Below, piece by piece: positions 25,515-34,109 of a DNA stretch of 64,000 nucleotides. The DNA lies in NCBI GenBank assembly GCA_049317525.1, contig JBMOIC010000017.1, positions 1 through 64,000 of the forward strand, written 5' to 3'. The notes under the pieces are model-generated. The model was not told the DNA's origin and did no database searches. It saw only the letters and a list, made by a program, of their open reading frames with translations. Position 1 is the stretch's first letter. The number at the start of each line of letters is the position of its first letter. This DNA comes from UBA961 sp049317525 (lineage in GTDB: Bacteria; Bacteroidota; Ignavibacteria; Kapaibacteriales; UBA961). Both the position numbers and the translations under genes were made by a program.

Positions 25515-26126
25515 TCAGTAAAGAAACTCTACATATTCTGCTAATTCTTCATGGGACATGCAATGCATCAACATCTCGTCTTCCTTTAACTGCTCGACTG
25601 CCTTTTTTACAGCTAAAATATCTAAACCATGATGATAAGAAAATCTCCATATATCTATGGGGGCCATACTTATCTCTAAGGCTAATAACTGGGCAATCGT
25701 CAAACTCTCTTTTTGTAAGAATCTTTCTTTTACGGCTTCTACAAAAAATGTAATGTCACTCCCTATTAGATGAGCAGGCGTAAAATAATAATTATTATTA
25801 CTTATCAAATCACAAATAGGAAATCCGCGAACTGGATCTAGTAATAAGGGTAGAAAACTTAAACTAACTATATATTTCATTTCAGAATCTTGGTCTACCC
25901 ATAAATCTACCCAAATATCAACATGTTCTGCTTTTAGCCATTCAAAAAAAGCAATCTCTTTAGGTGGCAATTTGATCAATAATGATGAACCAAATGTTCT
26001 TATTAATTGAATTGCAATTTCTTGATTCAAAAAAGAAAGTGTTTCTTCATTGAATTCAATGATAGTGTTCTTATCAGATTGAGATATTTGTTGTTCTATC
26101 GATAGTATTATTTCTTCTAAATTCAT
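25515..26126 (-). CDS. Protein of unknown function between pheT and a response regulator
   Basis: I do not recognise this 203-residue protein. It has no signal peptide or transmembrane segment and looks soluble. It is acidic with many aromatic residues, including a WLKAEHVDIWVDLWVDQDSE stretch and a helical C-terminal third. It lies 14 bases after pheT and 26 bases before the regulator gene, so it is probably co-transcribed with both. No catalytic motif is visible. Confidence 0.75.
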   Translation of the reverse strand: MNLEEIILSIEQQISQSDKNTIIEFNEETLSFLNQEIAIQLIRTFGSSLLIKLPPKEIAFFEWLKAEHVDIWVDLWVDQDSEMKYIVSLSFLPLLLDPVRGFPICDLISNNNYYFTPAHLIGSDITFFVEAVKERFLQKESLTIAQLLALEISMAPIDIWRFSYHHGLDILAVKKAVEQLKEDEMLMHCMSHEELAEYVEFLY

Positions 26127-26140
26127 CTTTTATCCAGTAT

Positions 26141-28588
26141 TTAACTTCTTACCTTGCAATCTATTTGCTGTTCAACTTTCATAACAATCTTATTGACTGC
26201 TTCCTGAATTTCTTGATCTATTAATGTTCTATCAGATGCTTGGAATATAAAACTGATTCCAATAGATTTTTTTTGATCACCTAATGATTTTCCAATAAAC
26301 ACATCAAAAACTTGAATATCCTTTAAAAATGGGATTCCCGTTGAATGCGCAATCTCTATAATTTTCTCTGCTGGAATATGCATATCAGCAACAAAAGCAA
26401 TATCTCTATTAACAGATGGAAATGTATTTATCTGTTTAAAAAATTGCTTTTTCTGTTTTACCTGATACAGTGTAGAAAGCTCTATAATTGCTGCATATAC
26501 AGGAATATCACAATCAAATGAACGTGTATATTGAGGCTCTAATTGCCCTGCACAGCCTATATATTTTTTTCCTGCATAAATGGATACCATATTCTTACTA
26601 AGAATTGCTTTAGGAAGAGTTAAAGGTAATTCATTTTTAATCGTAATACCATCTAATAATAAATAATCACATAGATGTTCTACAATTCCTTTTATATCAT
26701 AAAAATCATATGGTTTTGCTTGTTCAGACCAATGTTCTTTACCAGATATACCTGTTAATGAAATCATTAATTGCTCTGTTTCATCATATCCTTCTAATGA
26801 AGCAATACCAGATTTTTTTTCTGATTTTCTATTAAATATTTTACCAATATCAAAAAGTGCTAATGTTTTTTTTCCATTACGAATATTATGAGAAATAACT
26901 TTTATATGCGCCGGCACAATCGATGGACGCATCACAGAAAATTCTTCACCCAATGGATTTGCTAATAATATGGGATTATCGGTAAACAAAGAAGCAGATT
27001 TTTTATCTAGAAAACTATATGTAACAATCTCGCTAAATCCATTATATACTAAGTGTTTACGTATAATATTTCGCAAAGCAGGCTGGCTTAATGCGCTTTG
27101 AATAGATCGTTCAACAGGAAAATGAACTTCAGTTTGCGAAGGGATACTATCGTAATTTCTTATTCTGGCAATTTCCTCTATTAAGTCTATTTCTTGAGAT
27201 AAATCAATTCTCCAAGAAGGACATTCTACCACAATTTCTTCAGAATTATTATTCATTATCTTGCAGCCTATAGAGTGCATACAAATAATGATATCATGTA
27301 TAGTTAAAGAAATACCTATAATAGAAATCGCTTTTTGTAATCGTAGATGTATAATCTTAGATGTATGCGTAATTGGATAGATATCTTGCATGTCTCCATG
27401 TATAGATCCTCCAGCTATATCTAATATCATCTGCGCAGCCCTAAGGGCAGCATGAGGCAACATATTGATATCTACACCACGTTCATATCTATAAGCAGCA
27501 TCACTAGAAATCCCTAAGACTTTTGCTGTTTTTCTAATTGAAGAAGGCTTAAAATATGCTGATTCAATAAAAACATTTACGGTTGATTGTGATATTTCGC
27601 TATTCTTCCCACCCATTACCCCAGCGATAGCAATTGGCTTTTCAGCATCACAAATCATAAGCATGGAATTATCTAAAACTCTTTCTTTACCATCTAAAGT
27701 AATAAAGGAACTTCCTGATTCTGCGGTTTTTACAATGATAGAATTACCCGAAACACAATCTGCATCAAAAGCATGCAAAGGTTGCCCGGTTTCCATAAGA
27801 ACATAATTAGTGATATCGACAATTGAATTTTTGGGTCTTAAACCAATAGATTCCAATCGTTTTTTCAACCAATCAGGCGAATCACCTACAGTAATCCCTT
27901 TAATAAGAATACCCATATAGCGATTACATAAATCTTCTGAAACAATAGAAATAGAAGGTATATCAGAACTTGCTATTCTCTTATTGTAGTTTTCTAAAGC
28001 TAATTGTTCTGCAGGAATTGTAAATTCATTCAATTGATTATTAAGGCAAGCAATTTCTCTTGAAAGGCCAATATGACTTAAACAGTCTGCTCGATTTGGT
28101 GTTATTCCTATTTCAAAAATAATATCATTAGCACCAAGATATTCTGCTAATGAAATACCAATTGGTGTCTCAAGTGGCAATACCCAAATACCACCATCAT
28201 CTTCCCCAAGATTAAGTTCATATTTACTACAAATCATACCATTAGATTCTATACCACGGATTTTTCTTTTGGCAATTGCAAAGCCACCTTGGGGAACAAT
28301 AGCACCCTGTTTAGCAATAATTACATGCTGTCCAGCAGCAATATTAGGTGCTCCACAAATGATAATAGATTCAGCATCTCCAGTATACACAGTACACACA
28401 GATAATGAATCAGCATTAGGATGAGGTTCACATAGCAGAACTTTTCCTGTATAAAAACCATGATATGTACTAGCATTATCAACTATAGACTCTATTTCGA
28501 TGCCCAGCATCATAAGTCCATCTGATAATTCTTGAGGGTTTTGCTTAAAATTAAAGCACTCTTTAAGCCAATTTTGAGATACAATCAT
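26141..28588 (-). CDS. pheT: Phenylalanyl-tRNA synthetase beta subunit
   Basis: PheT forms the alpha2-beta2 enzyme charging tRNA-Phe. With the ATG at 28586-28588 it has 815 residues and opens MIVSQNWLKECFNF, the family's usual start. An upstream in-frame start would add 12 hydrophobic residues and is unlikely. Domain order is normal: the tRNA-binding OB domain (VLLCEPHPNADSLSVC), the B3/B4 editing module, B5, the catalytic-like core, and the C-terminal anticodon-binding FDX-ACB domain (FKQINTFPSVNRDIAFV). pheS is not adjacent, although pheS-pheT is a common pair. Confidence 0.97.
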   Translation of the reverse strand: MIVSQNWLKECFNFKQNPQELSDGLMMLGIEIESIVDNASTYHGFYTGKVLLCEPHPNADSLSVCTVYTGDAESIIICGAPNIAAGQHVIIAKQGAIVPQGGFAIAKRKIRGIESNGMICSKYELNLGEDDGGIWVLPLETPIGISLAEYLGANDIIFEIGITPNRADCLSHIGLSREIACLNNQLNEFTIPAEQLALENYNKRIASSDIPSISIVSEDLCNRYMGILIKGITVGDSPDWLKKRLESIGLRPKNSIVDITNYVLMETGQPLHAFDADCVSGNSIIVKTAESGSSFITLDGKERVLDNSMLMICDAEKPIAIAGVMGGKNSEISQSTVNVFIESAYFKPSSIRKTAKVLGISSDAAYRYERGVDINMLPHAALRAAQMILDIAGGSIHGDMQDIYPITHTSKIIHLRLQKAISIIGISLTIHDIIICMHSIGCKIMNNNSEEIVVECPSWRIDLSQEIDLIEEIARIRNYDSIPSQTEVHFPVERSIQSALSQPALRNIIRKHLVYNGFSEIVTYSFLDKKSASLFTDNPILLANPLGEEFSVMRPSIVPAHIKVISHNIRNGKKTLALFDIGKIFNRKSEKKSGIASLEGYDETEQLMISLTGISGKEHWSEQAKPYDFYDIKGIVEHLCDYLLLDGITIKNELPLTLPKAILSKNMVSIYAGKKYIGCAGQLEPQYTRSFDCDIPVYAAIIELSTLYQVKQKKQFFKQINTFPSVNRDIAFVADMHIPAEKIIEIAHSTGIPFLKDIQVFDVFIGKSLGDQKKSIGISFIFQASDRTLIDQEIQEAVNKIVMKVEQQIDCKVRS

Positions 28589-28647
28589 GAGTAAATAAGA
28601 ATTAATCAAAAAAGAGAGAAACAATCAAATCAAGAAAATTACAAGTG

Positions 28648-28655
28648 CAAATATA
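28648..28655 (-). promoter_or_regulatory. Probable promoter -7 element for the pheT unit
   Basis: TATATTTG on the minus strand followed by CAC, 60 bases upstream of the pheT ATG. No clear TTTG lies at -33. It faces away from the plus-strand element at 28785-28792 in the 248-base divergent gap. The rest of the gap shows nothing recognisable. Confidence 0.45.
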
Positions 28656-28784
28656 AGTGTTAAACATCTTTATGCTTAATCTATAGTAAATCTGATTAGA
28701 TATATGATTTGATAAAGATGCATTAATGTAAGTAGAATACAAGTATTTCATAAATGATAAACCCTGCTTTTATCTTTTTTTTGG

Positions 28785-28792
28785 TAATTTTG
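28785..28792 (+). promoter_or_regulatory. Probable promoter -7 element for the small-protein/ddl unit
   Basis: TAATTTTG followed by CAC, 45 bases upstream of the ATG at 28837. The -33 region holds only CTG in place of TTTG. Confidence 0.45.
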
Positions 28793-28836
28793 CACTGACA
28801 AATTTCACTCTTCAATCCTTTTTTTAAAGAATATCC

Positions 28837-29052
28837 ATGACTCAAGATCCTCTTAAGGGGAAGATTCGCAAAGCAATACTAACATTGCAAATAGCCAATG
28901 GCATTGCTGCTTTAGCCTTTTTGGGTGGTTGGTTTGTATCCCAAGAATCGTTATTTCTGATAGCTTCTGCATGTATGGTTATAGCATTCATTGGACTTTT
29001 TTTTCTAAAAAAGAGAATTCTTTCTTCTCTATTTCCAAATGATTCCAAATAA
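28837..29052 (+). CDS. Small two-helix membrane protein of unknown function
   Basis: This 71-residue protein has a basic N-terminus (PLKGKIRK) and two hydrophobic segments (about residues 17-33 and 38-56), followed by KKRILSSLFPNDSK. It looks like a small inner-membrane hairpin protein. I do not recognise the family. It is the first gene after a TAATTTTG promoter element and lies 31 bases before ddl, so it is likely co-transcribed with ddl and the FtsL-like gene. A longer reading frame on the opposite strand of the same DNA is judged spurious. Confidence 0.6.
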   Translation: MTQDPLKGKIRKAILTLQIANGIAALAFLGGWFVSQESLFLIASACMVIAFIGLFFLKKRILSSLFPNDSK

Positions 29053-29083
29053 CTGTCTTTAACTGAATTACGGATAAATACAT

Positions 29084-30097
29084 ATGAATATAGCGGTTGT
29101 ATGTGGTGGCATTTCTCCTGAAAGGAATGTATCATTAGTTGGTGGATTAGCAGCAGCAAATGCATTAGAGCACAATGGACATACAGTAAGAATTATCGAT
29201 CCAGCATTTGGTTCTGATTCTATTCGTACAAAAGATCAAATACTTGTAAATCCCTCTGAATTACCAAGTTCTGATATTTTAGATTTGCCTAAACAACGAT
29301 TATTAGATTGCGTGCAATCATCTGCATTTGATGGAATAGATAAAGCCTTTTTATTAGTTCACGGAACAAATGGAGAAGATGGAATTTTTCAGGCATTATT
29401 AGAAGCCAAAGGAATTCCATACACAGGCAGCAAAGTAATGTCTAGTGCATTGGCAATGAATAAATTAGCTTCTAAAGTGATGTTTTCTGCAGTTGGCATT
29501 CAAACTCCAATATGGATAGCTGCAGTAAAAAGCAAAGGGCACTTAGAAAATCCTGCAACAATACAAGATATTTTAGAAGAAATTCCTGGTAGTATTGTTA
29601 TTAAACCAAATGATCAAGGTTCTACCGTTGGAATGTCTATACTTCATAATCCAACATCCGAAACCATTTACAATGCATTACAACTTGCGGGTGAATATTC
29701 TGAAATTGTGCTTATAGAAGAATTTATCGAAGGCCGTGAAGTAACTGTTGCCGTATTAGGTGATGAAGCACTTCCAATTATAGAAATTGAGCCCGAGGGT
29801 GGTTTTTATGATTATAAAAGAAAGTATACCAAAGGATTCACGGAATATCATTGCCCTGCAGATTTATCAGAAGATATTTCAAGCTTTGTTCAAAACCTTG
29901 CTATTTCTGCTCATCATGCATTAGGATGTACTGCTTATAGCAGAGTAGATTTCAGAATAAATGAAGACAATGTTCCTTATTGTTTAGAAGTAAATACAAT
30001 ACCTGGTTTTAGCTCTACAAGCTTAGTTCCTATGGCAGCAAAAGCAGCAGGTATTGATTTTAATAGATTATGCGAAATGATTATTGAACTATCATAA
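29084..30097 (+). CDS. ddl: D-alanine--D-alanine ligase
   Basis: Ddl is the ATP-grasp enzyme that joins two D-alanines for peptidoglycan precursors. The 337-residue product has the N-terminal VCGGISPERNVSL, then VHGTNGEDGIFQALLE, the ATP-grasp IKPNDQGSTVG loop, EEFIEGREVTVAVLG, and the substrate/metal site YCLEVNTIPGFSSTSL. The catalytic Glu and the Arg and Asn ligands look intact. It sits 16 bases before the FtsL-like gene, unlike the usual murC-ddl-ftsQ order. This again points to a scattered wall-synthesis cluster. Confidence 0.96.
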   Translation: MNIAVVCGGISPERNVSLVGGLAAANALEHNGHTVRIIDPAFGSDSIRTKDQILVNPSELPSSDILDLPKQRLLDCVQSSAFDGIDKAFLLVHGTNGEDGIFQALLEAKGIPYTGSKVMSSALAMNKLASKVMFSAVGIQTPIWIAAVKSKGHLENPATIQDILEEIPGSIVIKPNDQGSTVGMSILHNPTSETIYNALQLAGEYSEIVLIEEFIEGREVTVAVLGDEALPIIEIEPEGGFYDYKRKYTKGFTEYHCPADLSEDISSFVQNLAISAHHALGCTAYSRVDFRINEDNVPYCLEVNTIPGFSSTSLVPMAAKAAGIDFNRLCEMIIELS

Positions 30098-30113
30098 TTG
30101 AAATATACTTAAG

Positions 30114-30446
30114 ATGGCTAGAAATCAAATCAATACACTAAGCGAACAACAAAAATCATCAGAAATGATTCATACCAGAAAATTTTTGAATAGATGGTCT
30201 TTAATGGGATTGATTCTTTTAAGTGCCCTAGGAACAGCTATTTATGTAAATAGTGTAATGAGAATCAATGCTGTTCTTGGAGAAATTCGTGTTTTAGAGA
30301 AAAACAGAGATTCATTAATGATTATCAATCAATCTATTCAAGCAAAAGTATTTGAATTGCAATCTGCTTCAAGAATAACATCAATCGCAAAAAAAAAACT
30401 TGGAATGATATCTAATCCAAAAGCTCCTCAAATTGTTGATAAATAA
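30114..30446 (+). CDS. FtsL/DivIC-like septum protein
   Basis: The 110-residue bitopic membrane protein has a cytoplasmic N-terminus of about 30 residues, one transmembrane helix (about residues 31-47) and a coiled-coil-like stretch (VLGEIRVLEKNRDSLMIINQSI). It ends in the FtsL/DivIC-type SRITSIAKKKLGMI motif. Such proteins help assemble the divisome with FtsB and FtsQ. The sequence cannot separate FtsL from FtsB/DivIC. In many bacteria ftsL lies between mraW and ftsI; here it follows ddl and precedes isocitrate dehydrogenase. Confidence 0.75.
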   Translation: MARNQINTLSEQQKSSEMIHTRKFLNRWSLMGLILLSALGTAIYVNSVMRINAVLGEIRVLEKNRDSLMIINQSIQAKVFELQSASRITSIAKKKLGMISNPKAPQIVDK

Positions 30447-30477
30447 GTATTTACATATATAGGAATTTACTATCTTG

Positions 30478-31863
30478 ATGGAAAAACAAAAAGTTACGCT
30501 CATAAAAGGTGATGGCATTGGACCAGAAATTTCCGAAGCTGTACAATTAATTTTTTTGGAAGCTGGTGTTCCAATTGAATGGGAAGAAGCAGAGGCAGGT
30601 TTATATTGCATTGAAGCTTATGGAAATGGTATCCCACAAGAAACTCTTGATTCTATATCAAGGAATAAAATTGCCTTAAAAGCACCAACCACAACACCTA
30701 TTGGTGATGGACATAAAAGTATAAATGTTACGATAAGAAAAAAATTAGATTTATTTGCGAATGTAAGACCTTCTAAATCATTGCCTGGAATAAAAACCAG
30801 ATTTGACAATGTAGATTTAGTTATTGTTCGTGAAAATTTAGAAGACACATATGGTGGAATAGAACATCAGCAAACACCTGAAGTGGCACAATGTTTACGA
30901 TTAATTACTCGTTCAGGATCTAGAAATGCTGCTAGATATGCATTTGAAATGGCACGCTTAACTGGAAGAAAAAAGATTACTTGTATTCATAAAGCTAATA
31001 TTCAAAAAATGACAGATGGTTTATTCTTGAATTCATTTAAAGAAGTTGGCTTAGATTACCCTGATATTCAGCAAGATGACATGTTAATTGATAATCTGTG
31101 CATGCAATTGGTTACACGTCCAGAACAGTTTGATGTACTATTATTACCAAATCTTTTTGGTGATATAGTTAGTGATTTATGTGCTGGTATTGTAGGTGGT
31201 TTAGGGGTGGCACCAGGAGGAAATATCGGTAAAGATTCTGCTGTATTCGAAGCAGTGCACGGATCAGCACCTGATATAGCTGGCAAAGGCTTAGCTAATC
31301 CAACAGCAATTTTATTATCAAGCTTACAAATGCTTAGATATATGGGATTAAGTTCTTATGCACAAAGAATTGAAGATGGTTTACATGCTGCATTATCAGA
31401 AGGCATAAAAACTAGAGACTTAGGTGGTTCTGCTTCAACTTCCGAGTTTACCCAAGGAATTATTGAAAGAATACCAGCTGGCAATATTTCTGAAAAGCAA
31501 GAACAAGCCAGACGAATTATTATTCCACATGAACCTTTAACCGAACAAAAAGAACCCTGGAATATCGTTGGGGTAGATGTATTCCTAAAATCTACCAATG
31601 GAATACCACAATTTGCTGAAACAATTGGATTATTCTCGATTGGCATGATTTCAAATAGAGGAACAAAAGTATTTCCTGGAAATGCGCCTGATATTCTAAT
31701 GGTAGATTGTTATCGTTGTCGTTTTTATGCCAATACAACTGTAAACCAGAAAGACGTACTTGAGCTATTAGCTTTATTACCTGAAGAATATCCATGGATG
31801 CACATAGAATTACTTCAAAATGAAGGATCTAAAGTATTATATTCTAAAGCTCAGGGAGAATAA
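30478..31863 (+). CDS. icd: Isocitrate dehydrogenase, long C-terminal type
   Basis: This TCA-cycle enzyme converts isocitrate to 2-oxoglutarate. I chose the ATG at 30478 over a TTG one codon upstream, giving 461 residues. The beta-decarboxylating core shows TLIKGDGIGPEI, the substrate Ser region DGHKSINVTIRKKLDLFANVRP, RENLEDTYGG, and the metal site LFGDIVSDLCAG. A C-terminal extension of about 120 residues (MISNRGTKVFPG, VDCYRCRFYA) matches the Thermus/Rickettsia-type long enzymes. The cofactor motif HGSAPDIAG suggests NAD rather than NADP. It follows the FtsL-like gene by 31 bases. Confidence 0.92.
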   Translation: MEKQKVTLIKGDGIGPEISEAVQLIFLEAGVPIEWEEAEAGLYCIEAYGNGIPQETLDSISRNKIALKAPTTTPIGDGHKSINVTIRKKLDLFANVRPSKSLPGIKTRFDNVDLVIVRENLEDTYGGIEHQQTPEVAQCLRLITRSGSRNAARYAFEMARLTGRKKITCIHKANIQKMTDGLFLNSFKEVGLDYPDIQQDDMLIDNLCMQLVTRPEQFDVLLLPNLFGDIVSDLCAGIVGGLGVAPGGNIGKDSAVFEAVHGSAPDIAGKGLANPTAILLSSLQMLRYMGLSSYAQRIEDGLHAALSEGIKTRDLGGSASTSEFTQGIIERIPAGNISEKQEQARRIIIPHEPLTEQKEPWNIVGVDVFLKSTNGIPQFAETIGLFSIGMISNRGTKVFPGNAPDILMVDCYRCRFYANTTVNQKDVLELLALLPEEYPWMHIELLQNEGSKVLYSKAQGE

Positions 31864-31906
31864 AGCTGAGTTTTGCATTAATATTTATATGTAATGAAAT
31901 ACTGAA

Positions 31907-31937
31907 ATTGAATTGTCGAAAGAGTTTTCTATCTTTG
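31907..31937 (+). promoter_or_regulatory. Bacteroidota-type promoter for the tandem-domain lipoprotein
   Basis: ATTG (31907-31910), a 19-base spacer, then TATCTTTG (31930-31937). This is an exact -7 element with a three-of-four -33 element, 55 bases upstream of the ATG at 31992. Confidence 0.55.
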
Positions 31938-31975
31938 CCACTGATTAGCACATTATTAATCTCTGTAGATCTCTG

Positions 31976-31984
31976 AGGAGAGAG
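31976..31984 (+). promoter_or_regulatory. Strong Shine-Dalgarno-like site
   Basis: AGGAGAGAG lies 7-11 bases before the ATG at 31992. It is the clearest purine-rich ribosome binding site in the window, where most starts have only A/T-rich leaders. Confidence 0.55.
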
Positions 31985-31991
31985 CATAATT

Positions 31992-33047
31992 ATGAATTTT
32001 CTAAATCGTTTTGCCTTGTTTGCATTTGGAGCAATAGCTCTCATTATAGTTTCAACAGGTTGCTCCGAAAAGTCTAAGGCGCCAGAACCAATTGGTACAT
32101 TAAAAACCTATACAGATACTATTACCAATTTTAAAGTACAGTACCCTTCAAATTGGACATTAATCCAAAAAGAGGCTGGTAGAAGATTCATGGTTTTTCC
32201 TTCTAAAGAAGCCAATGAGGCTTTTAAAAAAGTATATGCTGCACCTGCTGAAATCAACAATTCAGCTGCACAAATCGCTGTATTTTTGCAGCCTATACGT
32301 GGCAGAACATTAGATACTATCGTATTAGATAATATGAGTGATATGATTAGTGATTCATTATTTACAGAAAAAAAACCAATCACTATTAATGGTCTTCCAG
32401 GTTATCGTTTGCATTATCGCTATAATTTAGCAGATGGATTATATGAGGGTGAAAAGTATATTGGTATTAAAGATACTACCTATGCAACAATAATTGAATT
32501 CAGTTCATTTAGTGATTCATATGCTTTTTATAAACCTCATTTTGATAAAATTATTAGTTCTGTTGTATTAGCATCTAATCCAATTCAGAAAAAAATCGAT
32601 ACAATTGTTCAGAATGTAGAAGCAGCGCCTCCTTCAGCTACATTTCGCGTTGTAAATGGAATGGGTTTTTCTATTTCATTACCTGATAATTTCAATGGAA
32701 AACGCACACCAAATCAAGGTACTTTATTCTCAGCAAGTTATCAAGGTGACAGATTAGACTGTGCAATTCAAGTGGATGTTATTGATGCTTCTAAGCAAAA
32801 GAATTTAGCTAAAATTGTAGAAGACAATAAATCAAAATATCGTGCAAGTGCTGCCTCCAAAACTTCAATCGGTGGGGTTGATGCATATTTCATGAATTAT
32901 TCTTTTATGAGTGATGTAAATAGCCGTGTTTATTTTGCAATTAAAGGTGATAAAATGTATAGAGTTACATTAAATTGGTATGTACCAAAACAAGCTATAT
33001 ATTTACCTGTTTTCGAAAATTGTTTAAGAACATTAAAAATTAATTAA
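31992..33047 (+). CDS. Lipoprotein with two PsbP/DcrB-like domains
   Basis: The 351-residue product has a signal segment ending in lipobox VSTGC (Cys near residue 24). Two similar halves follow. The first opens ITNFKVQYPSNWTLIQ and the second opens GMGFSISLPDNFNG. Each is followed by a beta-rich region with a GLPGYRLHYRY or GGVDAYFMNYSF strand. This resembles a duplicated PsbP/DcrB-like fold, common in exported proteins of unknown role. It has its own promoter, the best ribosome binding site in the window, and a strong terminator, which together suggest high and independent expression. Confidence 0.7.
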   Translation: MNFLNRFALFAFGAIALIIVSTGCSEKSKAPEPIGTLKTYTDTITNFKVQYPSNWTLIQKEAGRRFMVFPSKEANEAFKKVYAAPAEINNSAAQIAVFLQPIRGRTLDTIVLDNMSDMISDSLFTEKKPITINGLPGYRLHYRYNLADGLYEGEKYIGIKDTTYATIIEFSSFSDSYAFYKPHFDKIISSVVLASNPIQKKIDTIVQNVEAAPPSATFRVVNGMGFSISLPDNFNGKRTPNQGTLFSASYQGDRLDCAIQVDVIDASKQKNLAKIVEDNKSKYRASAASKTSIGGVDAYFMNYSFMSDVNSRVYFAIKGDKMYRVTLNWYVPKQAIYLPVFENCLRTLKIN

Positions 33048-33067
33048 TATCAATTTTGATATTGTAC

Positions 33068-33104
33068 AACCGACATATTTACTGTAATGTGTCGGTTTTT
33101 TTTT
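33068..33104 (+). terminator. Terminator after the tandem-domain lipoprotein
   Basis: AACCGACA (33068-33075) pairs with TGTCGGTT (33090-33097), plus an inner G-T and A-T pair, and is followed by T residues to 33104. It lies 20 bases after the stop and 14 bases before the preferred mutY start. Confidence 0.9.
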
Positions 33105-33118
33105 ATCTATTTATGTTT

Positions 33119-34024
33119 ATGGATTATACTTTTCTGCATTCAACAATACTTACATGGTTTGATAATAATCAAAAAGTATATCCATGGCGTAGTGAATCCC
33201 CCCATCCATACCATGTTTTATTGTCTGAATATATGCTTCAGCAAACACAGGCAAATAGAATTGCATTAAAATTTCCAGAATTCCTTAATACATTTCCAAC
33301 AATTGAAAAATTATCAAATGCTACTAATGCCCAAATGATTATTGCTTGGCAAGGCATGGGTTATAATAATAGAGCTATTAGATTAAGAGATTGCGCAAAG
33401 CAAATCATGGACACATTTAATGGAATTATACCAAATAATTATACAGACTTATTGTCATTGCCAGGCATTGGTACCTATACAGCATCGGCCATCTTATCTT
33501 TTGCATTTAAGCAAAATACCTCTGTAATTGATGTCAATATTCATAGAATATATTCAAGAGTTTTTGGCTTAGATATTTATGATACAAAAACAAAAAGTGA
33601 GGTTAAAACTATAGCTGAGCATATATATCCAAAAGACTTTTCTTCTTCATGGCATCAAGCTTTAATGGATATTGGATCTTCATTTTGTAAAGCACAAAAT
33701 CCCAAATGTATATTATGTCCTATTCCAGATTGCTTATACAGAAATAATCCTTCGCTTTATCGCATTAAGCCTACCAAATCAAAAAAAACTGAAGCAAGTT
33801 TTAGGAATATACCCAATAGACTTTGGAGGGGAAAAACGATTGAGTTTTTGAGGAATGATCATCAATTAGGGCATCATCTTAAAGATGTATTACATAGTAT
33901 TCTAAAACAGAATCCAAAAGAAATAGATATCACATGGTTTAAAGAATCTATCATTCCTTCACTAATTAAAGATCACCTCATTGAATATAATGTAGAAAAC
34001 AATCATTTATCATTGAAAGAATGA
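33119..34024 (+). CDS. mutY: Short MutY-like A/G-specific adenine glycosylase
   Basis: MutY removes adenine mispaired with 8-oxoguanine. I chose ATG 33119 (33113 is also possible), because the longer frame from 33056 would run through the terminator. The 301-residue product has the catalytic Glu in LLSEYMLQQT, the helix-hairpin-helix LLSLPGIGTYTASAI, the second catalytic Asp in VIDVNIHR, and four cysteines for a [4Fe-4S] cluster spaced C-x6-C-x2-C-x4-C. The last spacing is usually x5. The NUDIX-like C-terminal domain that checks 8-oxoG is missing. Instead about 65 residues look like a winged helix. Confidence 0.85.
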   Translation: MDYTFLHSTILTWFDNNQKVYPWRSESPHPYHVLLSEYMLQQTQANRIALKFPEFLNTFPTIEKLSNATNAQMIIAWQGMGYNNRAIRLRDCAKQIMDTFNGIIPNNYTDLLSLPGIGTYTASAILSFAFKQNTSVIDVNIHRIYSRVFGLDIYDTKTKSEVKTIAEHIYPKDFSSSWHQALMDIGSSFCKAQNPKCILCPIPDCLYRNNPSLYRIKPTKSKKTEASFRNIPNRLWRGKTIEFLRNDHQLGHHLKDVLHSILKQNPKEIDITWFKESIIPSLIKDHLIEYNVENNHLSLKE

Positions 34025-34109
34025 TGCATATTATTGAAATTTCACAATCTGAATAATATAATTTCACTAACTTGATCGATACATTTATTCACTTTTACTG
34101 CATATTATT

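Noticed and set aside
28842..29165. 107-codon minus-strand reading frame opposite the small membrane protein and the ddl start
   Set aside because: It overlaps the start of ddl on the other strand, has no recognisable motif, and the plus-strand 71-residue frame has a promoter element and a credible two-helix protein.
33068..33104. Inverted repeat as an operator or riboswitch for mutY
   Set aside because: The GC-containing stem followed by a long T run is a standard terminator for the upstream lipoprotein gene.
33056..33118. Longer N-terminus for the MutY-like protein
   Set aside because: It would translate through the terminator at 33068-33104. The family start region begins at MDYTFLHS (33119).
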